From the NCBI RefSeq assembly GCF_023278565.1, contig NC_064676.1, forward strand, positions 1,302,001 to 1,366,000: DNA of 64,000 nt, in the 5' to 3' direction. The DNA is from Colletotrichum lupini (taxonomy: Eukaryota; Ascomycota; Sordariomycetes; Glomerellales; Glomerellaceae). Positions 11,400 to 23,100 of this stretch are shown piece after piece (position 1 is the first letter of the stretch; each line of letters opens with the position of its first letter). The position numbers and the translations under genes are program-made. The notes beneath the pieces are model-generated. The model did not search any database. It had not been told where the DNA came from and saw nothing but the letters and a program-made list of their open reading frames with translations.

Positions 11400-14300
11400 A
11401 GGTCCTAACGGTATTAAGCTAAGAGTATTACGGATCTCGGAAATTAACTAAGGAAGCTATTTAGAGATTATAAAGAGCACGAGGCTTAGGAGGCTAGAAG
11501 TATACGGGATAGTAAAAATCGGTAACTAGTAAAGATCCCGAGACTAATTACTATATCTTTTTATAATAATATAAACGTCTACTACTATTATTATTAAAAA
11601 GAACTACTAAAACCTACCCTTTTTTATTAAATAAAAAGGAGGATCTTAATAAGTACGATAGCTAGCGATTTAAAAAGGTAGTAGTAATTATTAGAAATAG
11701 TAAAAACGAGAGTAGTAGCGAGATAGCGAGAGGAAGCGGGAATCTCTTAGACCTTAATAAATTCGTTAGGTAGTAAAAGCACGGATTTATTATAACTAGC
11801 GCGCGGATTAGATATATCCCCGTTAAGATTAAATACGCTAGTAATTACTAATACGGGTATAAGCTAGAGCACGACCCTTAGCGAGTTAGGGTAAAGAAGA
11901 AAAGGACGAAACCCGATCCTAAATAGAATCCTAATCCCTTATAAGTAAGTAAATATTAACCCGGATTATTAGGGGACGTAGATATATAAAATCGTAGATT
12001 ATCCTAACGGTAAGTAAATTAACGCGGTATTAATCTACTTAACTAAGGTCTATAAGAAAAAGGGGCTATAAGGGTAACCCCTATTTTACGAAATCGTAAA
12101 CGACCTTAGTTACTAGCTAAACGAATAGTTCGCGAGCGTAAGCTTAGGAATTATAAAAGTAGTTAATAAATTCCTCTATGGGCGAGGGGTATTATTAACG
12201 TAATTATAATCGCAAGAGCTATATAAAATACTAATAGCGATAATTATAGAGGAGGAATTCGTATTATAGAACTAAGTATAGGTCGATAGAGCGTATAATC
12301 GCTTTAACGAATTTAAAAAAAGGGTAAACGACCTAAATTTCCTCTTTATAATTACTAACGGAAATCTATCGTTATAAAAGGATATACCGGGGTAAAATAT
12401 AGTATTAAAAGTACGATAATTAATAATTCTGCCTATTTCGATCTATAACTCGTTACCGCTACTAATACGAAATTCGGCGCCGATTAGCTAATAAGAAAGG
12501 AGATAGACGACTTAAAGTCATTAATAATACGTAGCGACGTAGGGATCGTATATAAATACTAAAAATCTAGCGGCGAATACGAAGTAATTTATAAACCTTA
12601 AAAAGATCTTTTTAAAAAAGAAATTATATTCTAGGGGGAAGTATAAGGTCTTATAAGAAACCCTAACGATATTTTACGATTATTACGAAAAAGTTAGAAT
12701 TAGGGAATACTAGTACTATTTAGTAATTAATATCGTACTCGTAGGTAAAGCCTCTAATTACTATTACGAAGCGGTACGTAATCTCGATTAAAACGACTTT
12801 TTTAGTATAATTAACGTAATCCGAAGCCGCTTTGAGACCTACGATAGGAACCTAGAGCTCCTATCTAAGCTACGAGCGATTTTTTTTATATCTATAGCTA
12901 GGATAATAGAGGGTAAATCGTAAGTAGAGATCCTTAAAGAGCTTATTAATTAAATTAATAAGCTAGCGAAAACTTAGCTAAATAAGGGGATAAACGAGCG
13001 GAAAGTTAGATATCTTTATACCGTAATTTAGCGTATATTAGGAGCAAAAATAACACTTTACTAAGTACCCGAAAACTACGAAACGCTCTACTCGAGGCTA
13101 AGATCTAGCTTTAATATTAAAGCGAGAATGCTATACTAAACCTATCTCTAAGCGTACGACGGCCCTTATTAATAATATTAGGTCGATCGAACGTATAATA
13201 AAAAAGGAAAAGAGGCTAGATATAGTAATTATTAGTAAAGAGGCCTAGATTTATTAAATAAGTAGAGATTTAACTTATAAGTAGGGTAATAGAAGAAGTA
13301 ATATTATATTTATAAAAAAGATAGATATTAGTTAAGTAACTACTCTGAGGAGGAGCGTGCTAAATCGTACGAATAGTATAGAAAGTCGAGGGTAATAAAT
13401 AGTAAAACTAGCCCTCGTCGGTTTAACTAATTCCTCGTTATATATAAGGGCAGATCTAGGGGTATAGAACCTAGCGATAGTAGTTAAAATAGCGGCTTAA
13501 AGTATATACCCCCTATAAGAGATTTGGAAAATAAGGAAAATCTTACCCCCTATATTAACGAATTAGATTATAACGAAATTAATAATATTAACTACTCTTT
13601 TTTCGCCCCGTTAGCTTCTAGAGGATATATAAAGCTAAACGAATAGAGGGTAGCGGAAGCTCTTAATAAGTAGGCTTTTATCTATAGATAGTAAGGAAAA
13701 GTCCTTTAGATAATAGATATAGAGGTAGCTAAAAGGGCGAATTTAATAAGGCCGAAGCCCATTCTTTTAATAATTAAAAAGAAAACGCTATCTTTCTTAA
13801 TATTTAAAAAAAAGGAATATAGTACTAAGTAAATCTAGGGGTAGCTAGAGGGGTCCTTTTTATACTACTTAGATCCCTCGAATACTAAGCTCGTATAGGT
13901 ATTTTATACGAGCAAAAGGTACGGCCTAAACGATTTCTATAAGATTATCCTAAATACTAGGGTATCGTAATAGTTAACTAGAGGAAAAGGGTAATTCTAA
14001 GTACTATAGAAGATTGCGCTAATAACGCTTAATACGTTAACGGCGGGTATTATAAGGATTAGTTTTGGCCTAGGTAAGGAAATCGTCGCCCTAGGTATAG
14101 TAGAAGTAGAGATATACTTTAGAACAATGACTTTTTATATTTTGCCCGTTAATACCCCATTTCTCCTATGTTTAAAAAATATAGATCGACTAGGTATTAT
14201 ATTCGATAATACGAGGAATAGAATCTCTAGTAATAAGTACTTCGAGATAGTTAAACGACGATAGGGGTATGCGTTTATAAAGCTTACTAATAATACGAAG

Positions 14301-17200
14301 TCGATTAATTACCTAACGAAAAGTAAGCTTAGAAGACTATATTAGAGATTCGGGTATCCGTCGGTTACGAGGCTATATAACCTCTTAAAGTAATTAAGTA
14401 ATAATAATATCGAAATAGGGGCGCTAAAGTAGTTAACGAAAGTATGCTACTAATATTAGATAAATGCGCAGAGCTTACGCAGATTTAAGTTTAAATTGCG
14501 TAATAAGCTTAACTTTAACTAGGAAATTGTTATCAATATTTTCTATTTAAATAGTTAATTAGTACTATATATAATCGACGTAGCTATATCCTTTTAAGCA
14601 GGGTAATTCCTTTAGGATTTATAAGTAAAGATAGTATGGGTAGCCCTGCGAAAAAGCTAGATTAATATATACTAAGGACCGCTAGACAGTATTAAAACCG
14701 ACGCCGGTACTAGCTTTAAGTCGGTAGAATTTAGAGATAATATAACGGCCTACGGTATATAGCTAAAAGTCGTACCCGTTAAAGCGTACTATAGTATTAA
14801 AAAGGTAGAGAGGGCATACTAGTAGTTAAAAAGGGCGTTTAGAATTATTAAAGAGGAAAATCCGGATTTTATTAACGACGAATGCCTCTAGATAGTACTT
14901 AAATACTATAACGATACTATAGGGCCTAATAGACTTATACTAACGCTATTAGTATTTAGAGCATATTTAAGAACGACCTTAGCCTTATTACCGTCGCTAG
15001 GCGTAAGCTAACGAGCCCGAATAATTAAAAAAGTAATATAAGTACTGCGCGAGGTAAGCGTAAGAAGGTAAGTTAACGAGGTAATTACTACGTATAATAG
15101 GCCCGATATAGGGGATAATCTAAATATACCGCTAAATTCGGATATATAAGTATAGTACGAAATTACCTAATAGTAAACTAGGCTATATAAGTTAATTTCC
15201 GTTAACGAGCGCTCTTATATAGTCGCGAGAGATCGTAACTAGCCTCTTAAAGTATTAATTATAGTAGTTAGACCGTACTATATAGATCTTAACGAGGTAA
15301 TTTCTAACCTATAAAAAGAAGAAGAGCTAGGGGAAACTATATAACCCGCAGTAGAGGTATAGGAAATTATCCTTAACGAAATCGTCGTAGTAGTACTAAT
15401 AGACGACGAGGAAGAGGAAATTACTAAAAGGGCACTAATATTACTAATAAGACGTTATAAAAGACTACGATAGCAAGCCCTAACGCGGCAATTTATTACT
15501 AGCGACGAGGTAATTAATATCTTTTATATAGTAAAAGAGAAAGCTAATTTCGAGCTAGTAGTTAAACTACGTAAAGAAGGCGTAATTATAACTATAAGAA
15601 AGCTATATAAGGGATTAGATCTTATCGAAATAGATACTCTTCGTAATCGAGGGGTCTATCGATTTATTTTATACGACTTAAAAAAATATATAAACCTCTA
15701 CATATTTAAATTACGAATAGTTCGTAAGATTAAAAGGAAAGGAATACTCTAGCTATATAAGAAGTCTAGATATATAATTTAGGGGTACGGCGACGTTAAA
15801 AAGGTAACGCTACTTATATAATTACTTACTATATAGCGCTATAGCTAACGATTAATAATAGTATTAATAGTATTGCTACGGAAGAAGGGATACGAGATTT
15901 AGAGCTATAATATTACCTAGGTATATACCTAATCGGCTACAGGGCTTATAAGGAAAATCCTAGCCTATTTACTAAAAGAAATGGCTAGTAAGTACCTAAA
16001 AAGCACGATTATTAAAGTACTTAAGCCACTATATAGGCTCGCAGAATCGGGCACTTATTAATAAGCTACTTATTACGATTTTTATATTAATTAATTATTA
16101 ATAGTTACCTCTACGTACGACCCGTACTTATTAATTATAGAGTACGAAGGCGACTAATTTAGGATCGTCGGAATATAGACTAACGATATATTAGGCTTAT
16201 TTAATATTAACTTTATAAAAAAGGAGGATAAGGAGCTTTAGAAAGCGGGCTTCGTAACGAAGCTAAAAAAGGTCCTTATAATAAATATACCCCTAATATT
16301 TAATAATAGGATTCTTATAATTAAAAAGGAAACCGTCGTTTTTTAGTAAAAAGGGCAGGGTAAGAAGATTAACCTCGTCGATCCGAACGTAACTAACGTT
16401 AAAAAGCGGTATAAAGCTAAGCTCGCGCGAGGGGTATATATTATAAGTATTTATTAGCTTAAGGCGATTTTTAACTACGCTAGGGTAGTATAGGTTATAA
16501 ATCTAACCGAACGAGACGTCGAAGTACTTAATAAGCGGCTTAAGTAGTAGTAAATAAATCTCGATCGAGGTCTCGTTTACTACCTAATTAACTTTATAAT
16601 TAATAAGCTCTACGTCTTTATTAATAGGTTATTTACGAATAATAACGACCTTACTTCGTAAGTAGGGTATATTATTATCCTAGCTAACGAGAGTATAAGC
16701 GAGAGCGAATTTATTATATATAGTAATATAATTTACTACTTATTAACTAAAAGTAAGCGGGTAACGAGAAGTATACTAGCGTCGGAGGTTTATAGTATAA
16801 TTAATAGCGTTAACCTCTCTTATATAATTTTAATAACGCTAAGGAAAATTACCGATTAAATTAGCCTTTTACCTATTCTAATAGTTATTTATACCGATTC
16901 TTACTCGCTATACGAATACTTCGTTAAATTAGGAATAACAAAAGAAAAAAGGCTTATAATCGATATTATAGCCCTTAGGTAATTATATAAAAGGCGCAAG
17001 ATACTTAAGATCCGTTAGATTAATAATAAAAATAACCTCGTAGACGCTTTTATAAAAGTAGTACTAAATAAGGGATTAGAGCAATTCGTAAGTAGTAAAA
17101 AAGTCACTATACAAATAGAGGGATAGGTTATATAAAAAGAGTAGAGAAAAGGGGGAAAAGGAGACGACTTAGTAGACGGGCCCGAGGTCGAATTATACCT
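11400..17200 (+). pseudogene. E2 gag-pol relic (Ty1/Copia)
   Basis: One long + strand coding relic interrupted almost only by TAA/TAG. In order it shows a gag region (about 12.2-12.9 kb) and a degraded zinc-knuckle-like segment near 13.3 kb. A protease region follows near 14.1 kb (LPVNTPFLL), then integrase core near 14.57-14.95 kb (IDVAISF ... IKTDAGTSF). Reverse transcriptase runs from about 15.65 kb (GVYRFILYD, VLKPLYRLAESG, TSTYDPYLLI). RNase H is near 16.7-17.05 kb, with IYTDSYSLYEY and NNLVDAFIK in the positions of the Copia TDS and ADALTK motifs. Tyrosines often stand where cysteine or histidine would be, because RIP turns TGC and CAC into TAC. The limits are approximate. Confidence 0.82.
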
Positions 17201-17242
17201 CTAACCGTAGCGGTTAAATCGATAAAAGAAAGAGAAAGTTAG

Positions 17243-17447
17243 TATCGGATTAGAAGTCTAATTTAACCGCGGTATATAGCCGACTATATAGGGGCTAATT
17301 AGGGGCCCTATTTATAATTATTGTAGCTAGCCTAACCTACGGTTAGAACCTCTTTTTTATACCTACTACGCAGATATTTATATAGTTTAATTAATCTCTT
17401 CGTTAATTACGGTTCGAACTAACCACCCTATAATAGGGATACCAACA
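17243..17447 (+). repeat. E2 right LTR, 205 bp
   Basis: Pairs with 10597-10801. It ends CCAACA directly before the GATAC duplication at 17448-17452. This copy is slightly less mutated than its partner. Confidence 0.92.
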
Positions 17448-17479
17448 GATACTATCTATTTTTATAAGTAAAGTAGTTA

Positions 17480-18020
17480 ATATTATTACGTCTTTAATAG
17501 GTTCTTTTAACGACGCCTTTAGTATAGAGAGAGCGCTTATAAACGCCTCTCTTACTAGGGCCTTATTTATACGAACCCCCTTACCCTTACTCTTATTTCA
17601 AAAACCGTTATACTTAAGGGCCTTACGTAACGCTACTATTATACGAGTTAGGGTCTATATATCGGGTTATAAGTAATAAATAAAACGAGAACGGCTTAGA
17701 ATATACTTTATAGGGTATAAGTAGTTTTATATTAATAGCTACGGCTATTACTAACTTTCTTATTACCTCCTACTTAAGGTATAAGAACTTTATATTTAAG
17801 AACCATATATACCCCTTAAGAATAGGGGCATAACCCGACTTCTTATAGGTCTAGTAGCGTTAGTATTTATTATTAGTACGTAAACCTAGGAGGTACGTAC
17901 CGTCTAAACGGTTACTAAGGGCGTTTTTAATATACTTAAGGTATTCGTAACCGGACGGGGGAGGTAGAGGTACCGGCTCGTATTAAACCTTAGTACTAAG
18001 GATAGTACTAAGAGGGTCCG
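17480..18020 (-). pseudogene. Antisense ORF relic in the 3' region of E1, product unknown
   Basis: Reading leftward from about 18020, one frame runs about 180 codons to about 17480. The only stops are TAA and TAG, with none of the TGA type. It encodes a proline-rich start (VPLPPPSGYEYLKY), then a segment with regularly placed tyrosines (KY-x-RY-x-TYKKSGY), a hydrophobic middle and a Lys/Arg/Gly-rich tail. In RIPed DNA a tyrosine may stand for Cys (TGC to TAC) or His (CAC to TAC), so the tyrosine cluster could be a decayed zinc-binding motif; that is an inference. The frame lies between E1 pol and the E1 3' LTR, on the strand opposite to gag-pol. A possible first exon lies at 25784-25846, now separated by E3. 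I recognise no family. Confidence 0.45.
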
Positions 18021-18095
18021 CTATTAAGAATTAGTTTTATAAATAATAATAATTAGAAAGGTATTATATATATAATTAACTACTCTATACTCTCT

Positions 18096-18292
18096 AAGAG
18101 GAGGCGAGGGAGGGGGCTATAAACTTATTTTACTTCTCTAATCCTTTTAAAAAAAGTCTTTTTTTTTATTTTTATTTTTTAAAAAGAGGTAAGGGAGGGG
18201 GCTATAAACCCTCCTTATTTATACCGTCCTCTTAAGAAACGAGGACGTCTTTTTAACCTTTAGGAGGGAGCGAGAGAGGGGGTTATAAACCC
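18096..18292. repeat. Three spaced copies of a GA-rich box ending GGGGGCTATAAAC
   Basis: Near 18096-18124, 18184-18210 and 18262-18292, a purine-rich stretch (GAGGGAGGGGGCTATAAAC with small changes) recurs at intervals of about 80-90 bases. The copies are separated by T-rich DNA. They lie in the E1 3' region beside the E3 insertion site. The copies kept their G content in an otherwise decayed area, since G in GG or GA context is not a RIP target. They may be subterminal repeats of E1 or part of an intron or promoter of the antisense frame. Confidence 0.6.
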
Positions 18293-18333
18293 TTTTTATT
18301 TTTATTACTCTCCTAAGTAACTTATTTAGCTAT

Positions 18334-18338
18334 AAGGC
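18334..18338. repeat. Left target-site duplication of E3 (AAGGC)
   Basis: AAGGC abuts the left E3 LTR and recurs at 25698-25702 after the right LTR. This fixes E3 as an insertion into the E1 3' region. Confidence 0.92.
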
Positions 18339-18548
18339 TATTAATAGGTATACGACATAGAGAAGAAGCTTATAGAGGCTAACTATTATTAGGGTCTAAA
18401 AGAGGAATTACTAAAATCTGCCCTTCCCTCGAGGTATATTACTAGCGCTCTATATATGCCTAAGCTACTCTTTTATTACTTAGTCCCCCTCTTTATACTT
18501 CCCTAAGCTATCCCTTAACTAACGAGGCCTAATTAGCGAGGCTTAATA
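18339..18548 (-). repeat. E3 3' LTR (left in window), 210 bp
   Basis: Starts TATTAATAGG on the + strand (mutated TG end) and finishes TTAATA. It matches 25488-25697 with mainly RIP-type differences. Confidence 0.9.
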
Positions 18549-19039
18549 AGGTACTCCCTCCCCTAGGCTTTATCCTAAAGCCCGCTTGCGGTTTGCGTAC
18601 GCTATGTTAATCCTTTACTTAGGAGGTCTTTAGATATATAGTACGAGGGTAGGTATAAGTAGCGCCCGTCGGCCCGAGTATAGACCCCTTACTCCGGATA
18701 ATAGCCCTATAATTCTATACCCGGGTCGCTCCTATTTATAGGCCGTCCTTATGACCGCTAGTACTTAAGCGGTCGTCGCCCCACTTTTATTTACTAATAT
18801 TAACCCCTTTTTAAGCTACTATAATTCCGAATTCTTTTTCTTTTTTTTTTTTATCCGTAGTTATCCTTTTTATATATAGTCTCTTACTTTTATTAGCGTT
18901 TGCGCTACTCTTTTATTACGTAAATATTATAGCTAACGAATGTCTTTTAGATCTTTATTTTTATATACTCCCCGTGCCTAAGTAAGTCTCTTTTAGAGTC
19001 GTTCCGTAGTCGTTATTAACTCGTTTTAGTATAACTATA

Positions 19040-20185
19040 GCCCCTAATCGTAGCGTCGTTATTATTAGTAGCGGAACGGTCGTTAGTATTACGGGTGCGC
19101 CCGGTAGTAGCCGCGGTAGCGGTCCGTTTAAGAAGCCCGTTATCCCTTTTACTTACCCTAACCTCGTATATATATTATTACTTATACGCTACTTATACTA
19201 ACTATTATAGACTTTTATTAAGAAGAAGAAGAAGGCGAACGCTAAGAAGATTAGGGTCGGCTAGGTGCGCCCGCTCCCTTACCCTACTTACGTTATGCAC
19301 AAGGCGCTCGATCTAAAAGCTAAGTATTATAATTAGCTAAGTTAGTAATTTATAGCCCCTAGTTCGCTCCTTTATCTAATACTTCTCTAAGATCTAACGT
19401 GCGTTATGTTAAGTATACTATATAGAACTATTTTTATAAAAATATAGTGAGCGCTTAGCGCTATCGCTACTCTATTGCTTTTTTTAAATATTATATTAAT
19501 AATATCTTAGGTCCTTAAGTCCGCGGAATCTATAGTACGAACCCTTTAGAGTATTATACTCGCCTTTAATAGTAACGTTTATGATTTAGAGGTTTGTTAC
19601 TCCGTTATCGCTTTATTATTATTATTACTCGGGTCGTTAATATTACTCTATAGCTCTAGTAGACTTACTAAATTACCGTTAGTAATGCGCAGAGGGCGTT
19701 TAAGCGCGCTAGTAAGGAGGCCTACTCGACCCCCGTTATTAATAACGACGACGATAAGGTAGCTACGAGCTCCTCCCGCGCTACGTCTTTATCCTATAAT
19801 AATACTATAATCGCACTACTTCGTACTATTTATAATAAAGTGCGCCGCTCTAATAATATTCTAGCTAGTATATAGTCGCCCTGCCTACGCTCTGTGTTCA
19901 TAGCTAATTATTTATAAATTCGCTAATAATAGGGAGATTATTTCTTTTATAACGACCCCTAGGATAATAGCTAGGGCGGCCCTTTTGCGCGCAAGGGCGG
20001 TCCTTTTATAAATAAGGGCGGTCCTTTTGCGCGTTATAAGGATTAAAGAAACGGTTAGTAATTAGCGCGTTTGCGCTACTTAGTTATAGCTACATAGCCC
20101 CTTTTTATTATTATTAATAGCTAGTTCGCTACGTTATTAAGCTCTTTAGGAGCTAGGGCGCGCCGCCTAATTAAAACTCGTTCTT
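19040..20185 (+). pseudogene. Antisense ORF relic in the 3' region of E3, product unknown
   Basis: On the + strand, opposite to E3 gag-pol, one frame from about 19425 to 20185 (about 250 codons) has only TAA/TAG stops and a single TGA near 19583. An upstream frame from about 19040 continues in similar style after a shift that could be an intron. The deduced product has polar, charged segments, for example AQRAFKRASKEAYSTP and INNDDDKVATSSS. It ends with three near repeats of KGGPFAR/KGGPFIN at about 19968-20035 and a basic segment. It lies between the chromodomain end of pol and the 3' LTR. The repeats and continuous frame make chance less likely, but I cannot name a family. An alternative + frame at 19095-19316 has no stop but a low-complexity Arg/Leu product, so I do not prefer it. 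Confidence 0.45.
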
Positions 20186-20199
20186 TATATATGCTAATT

Positions 20200-23100
20200 A
20201 ATACTATATCTTCGATATACCTAGCTAGCTCTTATATATCTTCGTCGCTATTATATCCCTTTTACTAAATTAGGTATTGTCGCCTCCTCTTCGGCCCTCT
20301 ATATTATATAATATCTTCTATTTCGTAAAGTGGCTCCCTATTTATATCCCTAATAAGTAAGGGCTTTTAAGGGGCTTCTTCGTAGTATTAATACGGCTCG
20401 AGTAAGGATATATAGAATATATTATATATTTTATACTACGTCGGTACGTTTAATTAGTAAGCGACCCCCGCCGTTCTAACTATTAATTTAACTTCGAATG
20501 GGCCTAGATATTTATTAGCTAACTTTTAGCTAGGACGCTACTTCCTGATATTCTTTTTTAATAGTAGTACCTAGTCGCCCACTTTATACGATATATCTAT
20601 CCTAGCTTTATTAGCTTATTATTTATACGTCTCGCGTGCTTTTTATATAAGGGGTTATAGAGCTTTTTAGTTAGCTCGTAGTTAGGCCGTACGCTCCTCG
20701 GCCGAGATATTTTATATACTATCTCGAGTCCCCGTTAAGATTAATATAAGGTACGTAAGTAGGAACCCGAGTAGGGCCTTAGTAGGCGCTTTACGGATTA
20801 CTAAGTACTAGGCGTTATTATATATAAACTTAGCTAGGTAAAGACGCTGCGCTTAATCCGATTAGTCCTAAGTATAGAAGTAGCGAAGGTACTATTCTAA
20901 GTATTAGTTCTACCGTTCTATTTAATTATCCGTTTGTGGGTAGAACGCGGTATTAAGACGCCTCTTTATTACTAAAAAGTAGTAAAAATAAGTTTAAAAC
21001 TTATTTATAAATAACGACCCCCTATTAGAGACGATCCCTTTGGGTATTCTAAACTTAGTAAAGATTTTTATAAATAGGAAGTTTACGAATCCCTAGGCTA
21101 TGAGGGTCGTCTTTGTGGTAATATAGACGCTATACTTTATAAATCGGTTTATTACGACGAGTATTGTGTCGTAGGGGCGCTTCTTAATTAGCGTAGTTGA
21201 TATAAATAAGCCTATAATAAAGTCTAGCGATATCTCTTATTATAGCCTAACCGGGGTAGGTAGGGGGCGTAGTAAGCTATACGGTTTATAGTAACGAGGC
21301 TTCGTCCGCTAGTATACTATATAAGTATTAATATAACTTTTTATATCCCTACTTACTCTATTTTAGTAATAGTAGCGTTTTAGTAGCGCTATCGTCCGCT
21401 TTATATTATAATATCTTACCGTGGGCATATTATAATATGCTTTAATAACCTCCCTCCTTAGCCCCTTATATAGCGGTACGTAGGCGTAGCTACCGTAGTA
21501 TAGTAGCCCTTTAGAGTCGTATGCTTAGTTTTATTATTACTTTTTTTTAGCTAAGCGAGGCTATTAGTTCTTCTTAGTCTACTACTTATCTTTTATAAAA
21601 GCGTCCTCTTATTAAGTAGCCCGTAGTTAACTTATTATTAATAATCCCTCCTTACTAAATACTATTTTAAGTGCTCTTATTACGTCGGAGTCTTATAGAA
21701 CGAGTAGCTCGCGATCTATAGTTTTAGTAATAAGCTTAAGTAGCTCTTTAAGTACTACGCCGTAACTTTAATACCCTAAGCTCGTAGCCCCGTTATACCT
21801 CTTAAGGTACTTTTCGGAGTTCCCTCGAGCCGGAGCTCCTAACCTCCTTTGCTTACTTCTCCGTACTACTATTAGTTCTACTTTTAGAATACTTACTATC
21901 CCTTTTACTTAGGAGCCGCTCCCATAGCTCGTCCTCGTATACTTTATTATTATAACTCTAAGGGGCTCTTATATATTTTTAGTATTATAGAGGTCTTCCC
22001 TTATTTTTAATAATAGCTCCTCTACTCCGCTATCGTTACTATTTTTACTATAATTAGGTCTTTATAATAGTCTATTCGCTAGGTTTTTTATACCCAGTTT
22101 AAACTTAATCTCGATATTAAACGCTACGAGTTCGTTTAGCTAGCGTAGCTATCTTCTGTTTAGTCTTTTTTTTATATTTAGGAACTATAGGTTAAAATAA
22201 TCTATAAATACTACGACCTAATCTCGGTTATAAGCAAGGTAGTATTGTTAGTTCTTTAGTGCGTTTATAATAACTAATAGCTCCGCGTCTCTTATACCGT
22301 AGCGGCTCTCTATATCCGTTAATTTCTTTAATTTATAAGTAATTAGGTACTAATTACCCTTAAATAATTGCGTAATTACTAAGCCGATAGCTCGAGCCGA
22401 AGCGTCTATTTATAACTGTATAGGTAGGATAGGGTCGAAATGTTATAGTATTAGCGCGTTAGTAAATACTACTAATAGCTTTTTAAACGACTCTACGGCT
22501 AGTATTAGTAGCTCTAATTATTCCGGTTTTGCTTTCCTTAGTAAGTTTGTTAGAAGTACCGTTATCTTAGCGTAGTTATTAATAAATTTATAGTAGAACC
22601 CTATAAATCTAAGGAACGTCTATATATTTTTAACGCTCTTTAGAAGTAGCTAATTCGCTATAGCTTCGGTACGCGCGGGTTCTATTTTTATGCCTTCGTT
22701 AGATACGATATACCCTAGGAATCCTATACGTAATATATAGAACTCGTATTTATTACTATTTAGATATAGGTTCTATTACCGTAGTTTTTATAGCACGCTG
22801 CGTACGTGCTCTTTATGCGCTACGTAGTCGTTACTATATATTAAGATATTATCTAGGTATACGATATAGACGGTATTAACTAGGCCGCTCAGAACGTTAT
22901 TAATATGCGCTTAGAAAGTCGCGGGTGCGTTAGTTAGCCCGAAAGGTATAATTAGGTACTCGAACTATTTATATTTAGTATAAAAAGCCGTTTTTTATTT
23001 ATCGCCCTTAGCTATACGTATACGGTAGTACGCGTTCTTAAGGTCTAGCTTTATAAAAATCAAAATATTAAATAGTCTATTTAGTATTTTTTTAATTAGT

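Larger units (their letters stand above)
10597..17447 (+). mobile_element. E2: second Copia-type LTR retrotransposon nested in E1
   Basis: 6851 bp with LTRs of exactly 205 bp (10597-10801 and 17243-17447), each starting TATCGG (RIP form of TGTCGG). The right LTR ends CCAACA and the left carries the mutated TAATA end. Target duplication is GATAC. A purine tract of A and G just left of the right LTR (about 17222-17239) fits a polypurine tract and the + orientation. The internal frame shows retropepsin, integrase, Copia reverse transcriptase and RNase H relics. The element is RIP-degraded but keeps more TpG/CpA than E1, consistent with later arrival. Confidence 0.92.

Noticed and set aside
19095..19316. 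Stop-free + strand frame inside E3
   Set aside because: The product is low-complexity Arg/Leu. A neighbouring frame with RIP-type stops looks more protein-like, and in C/T-depleted DNA a chance stop-free frame is possible.
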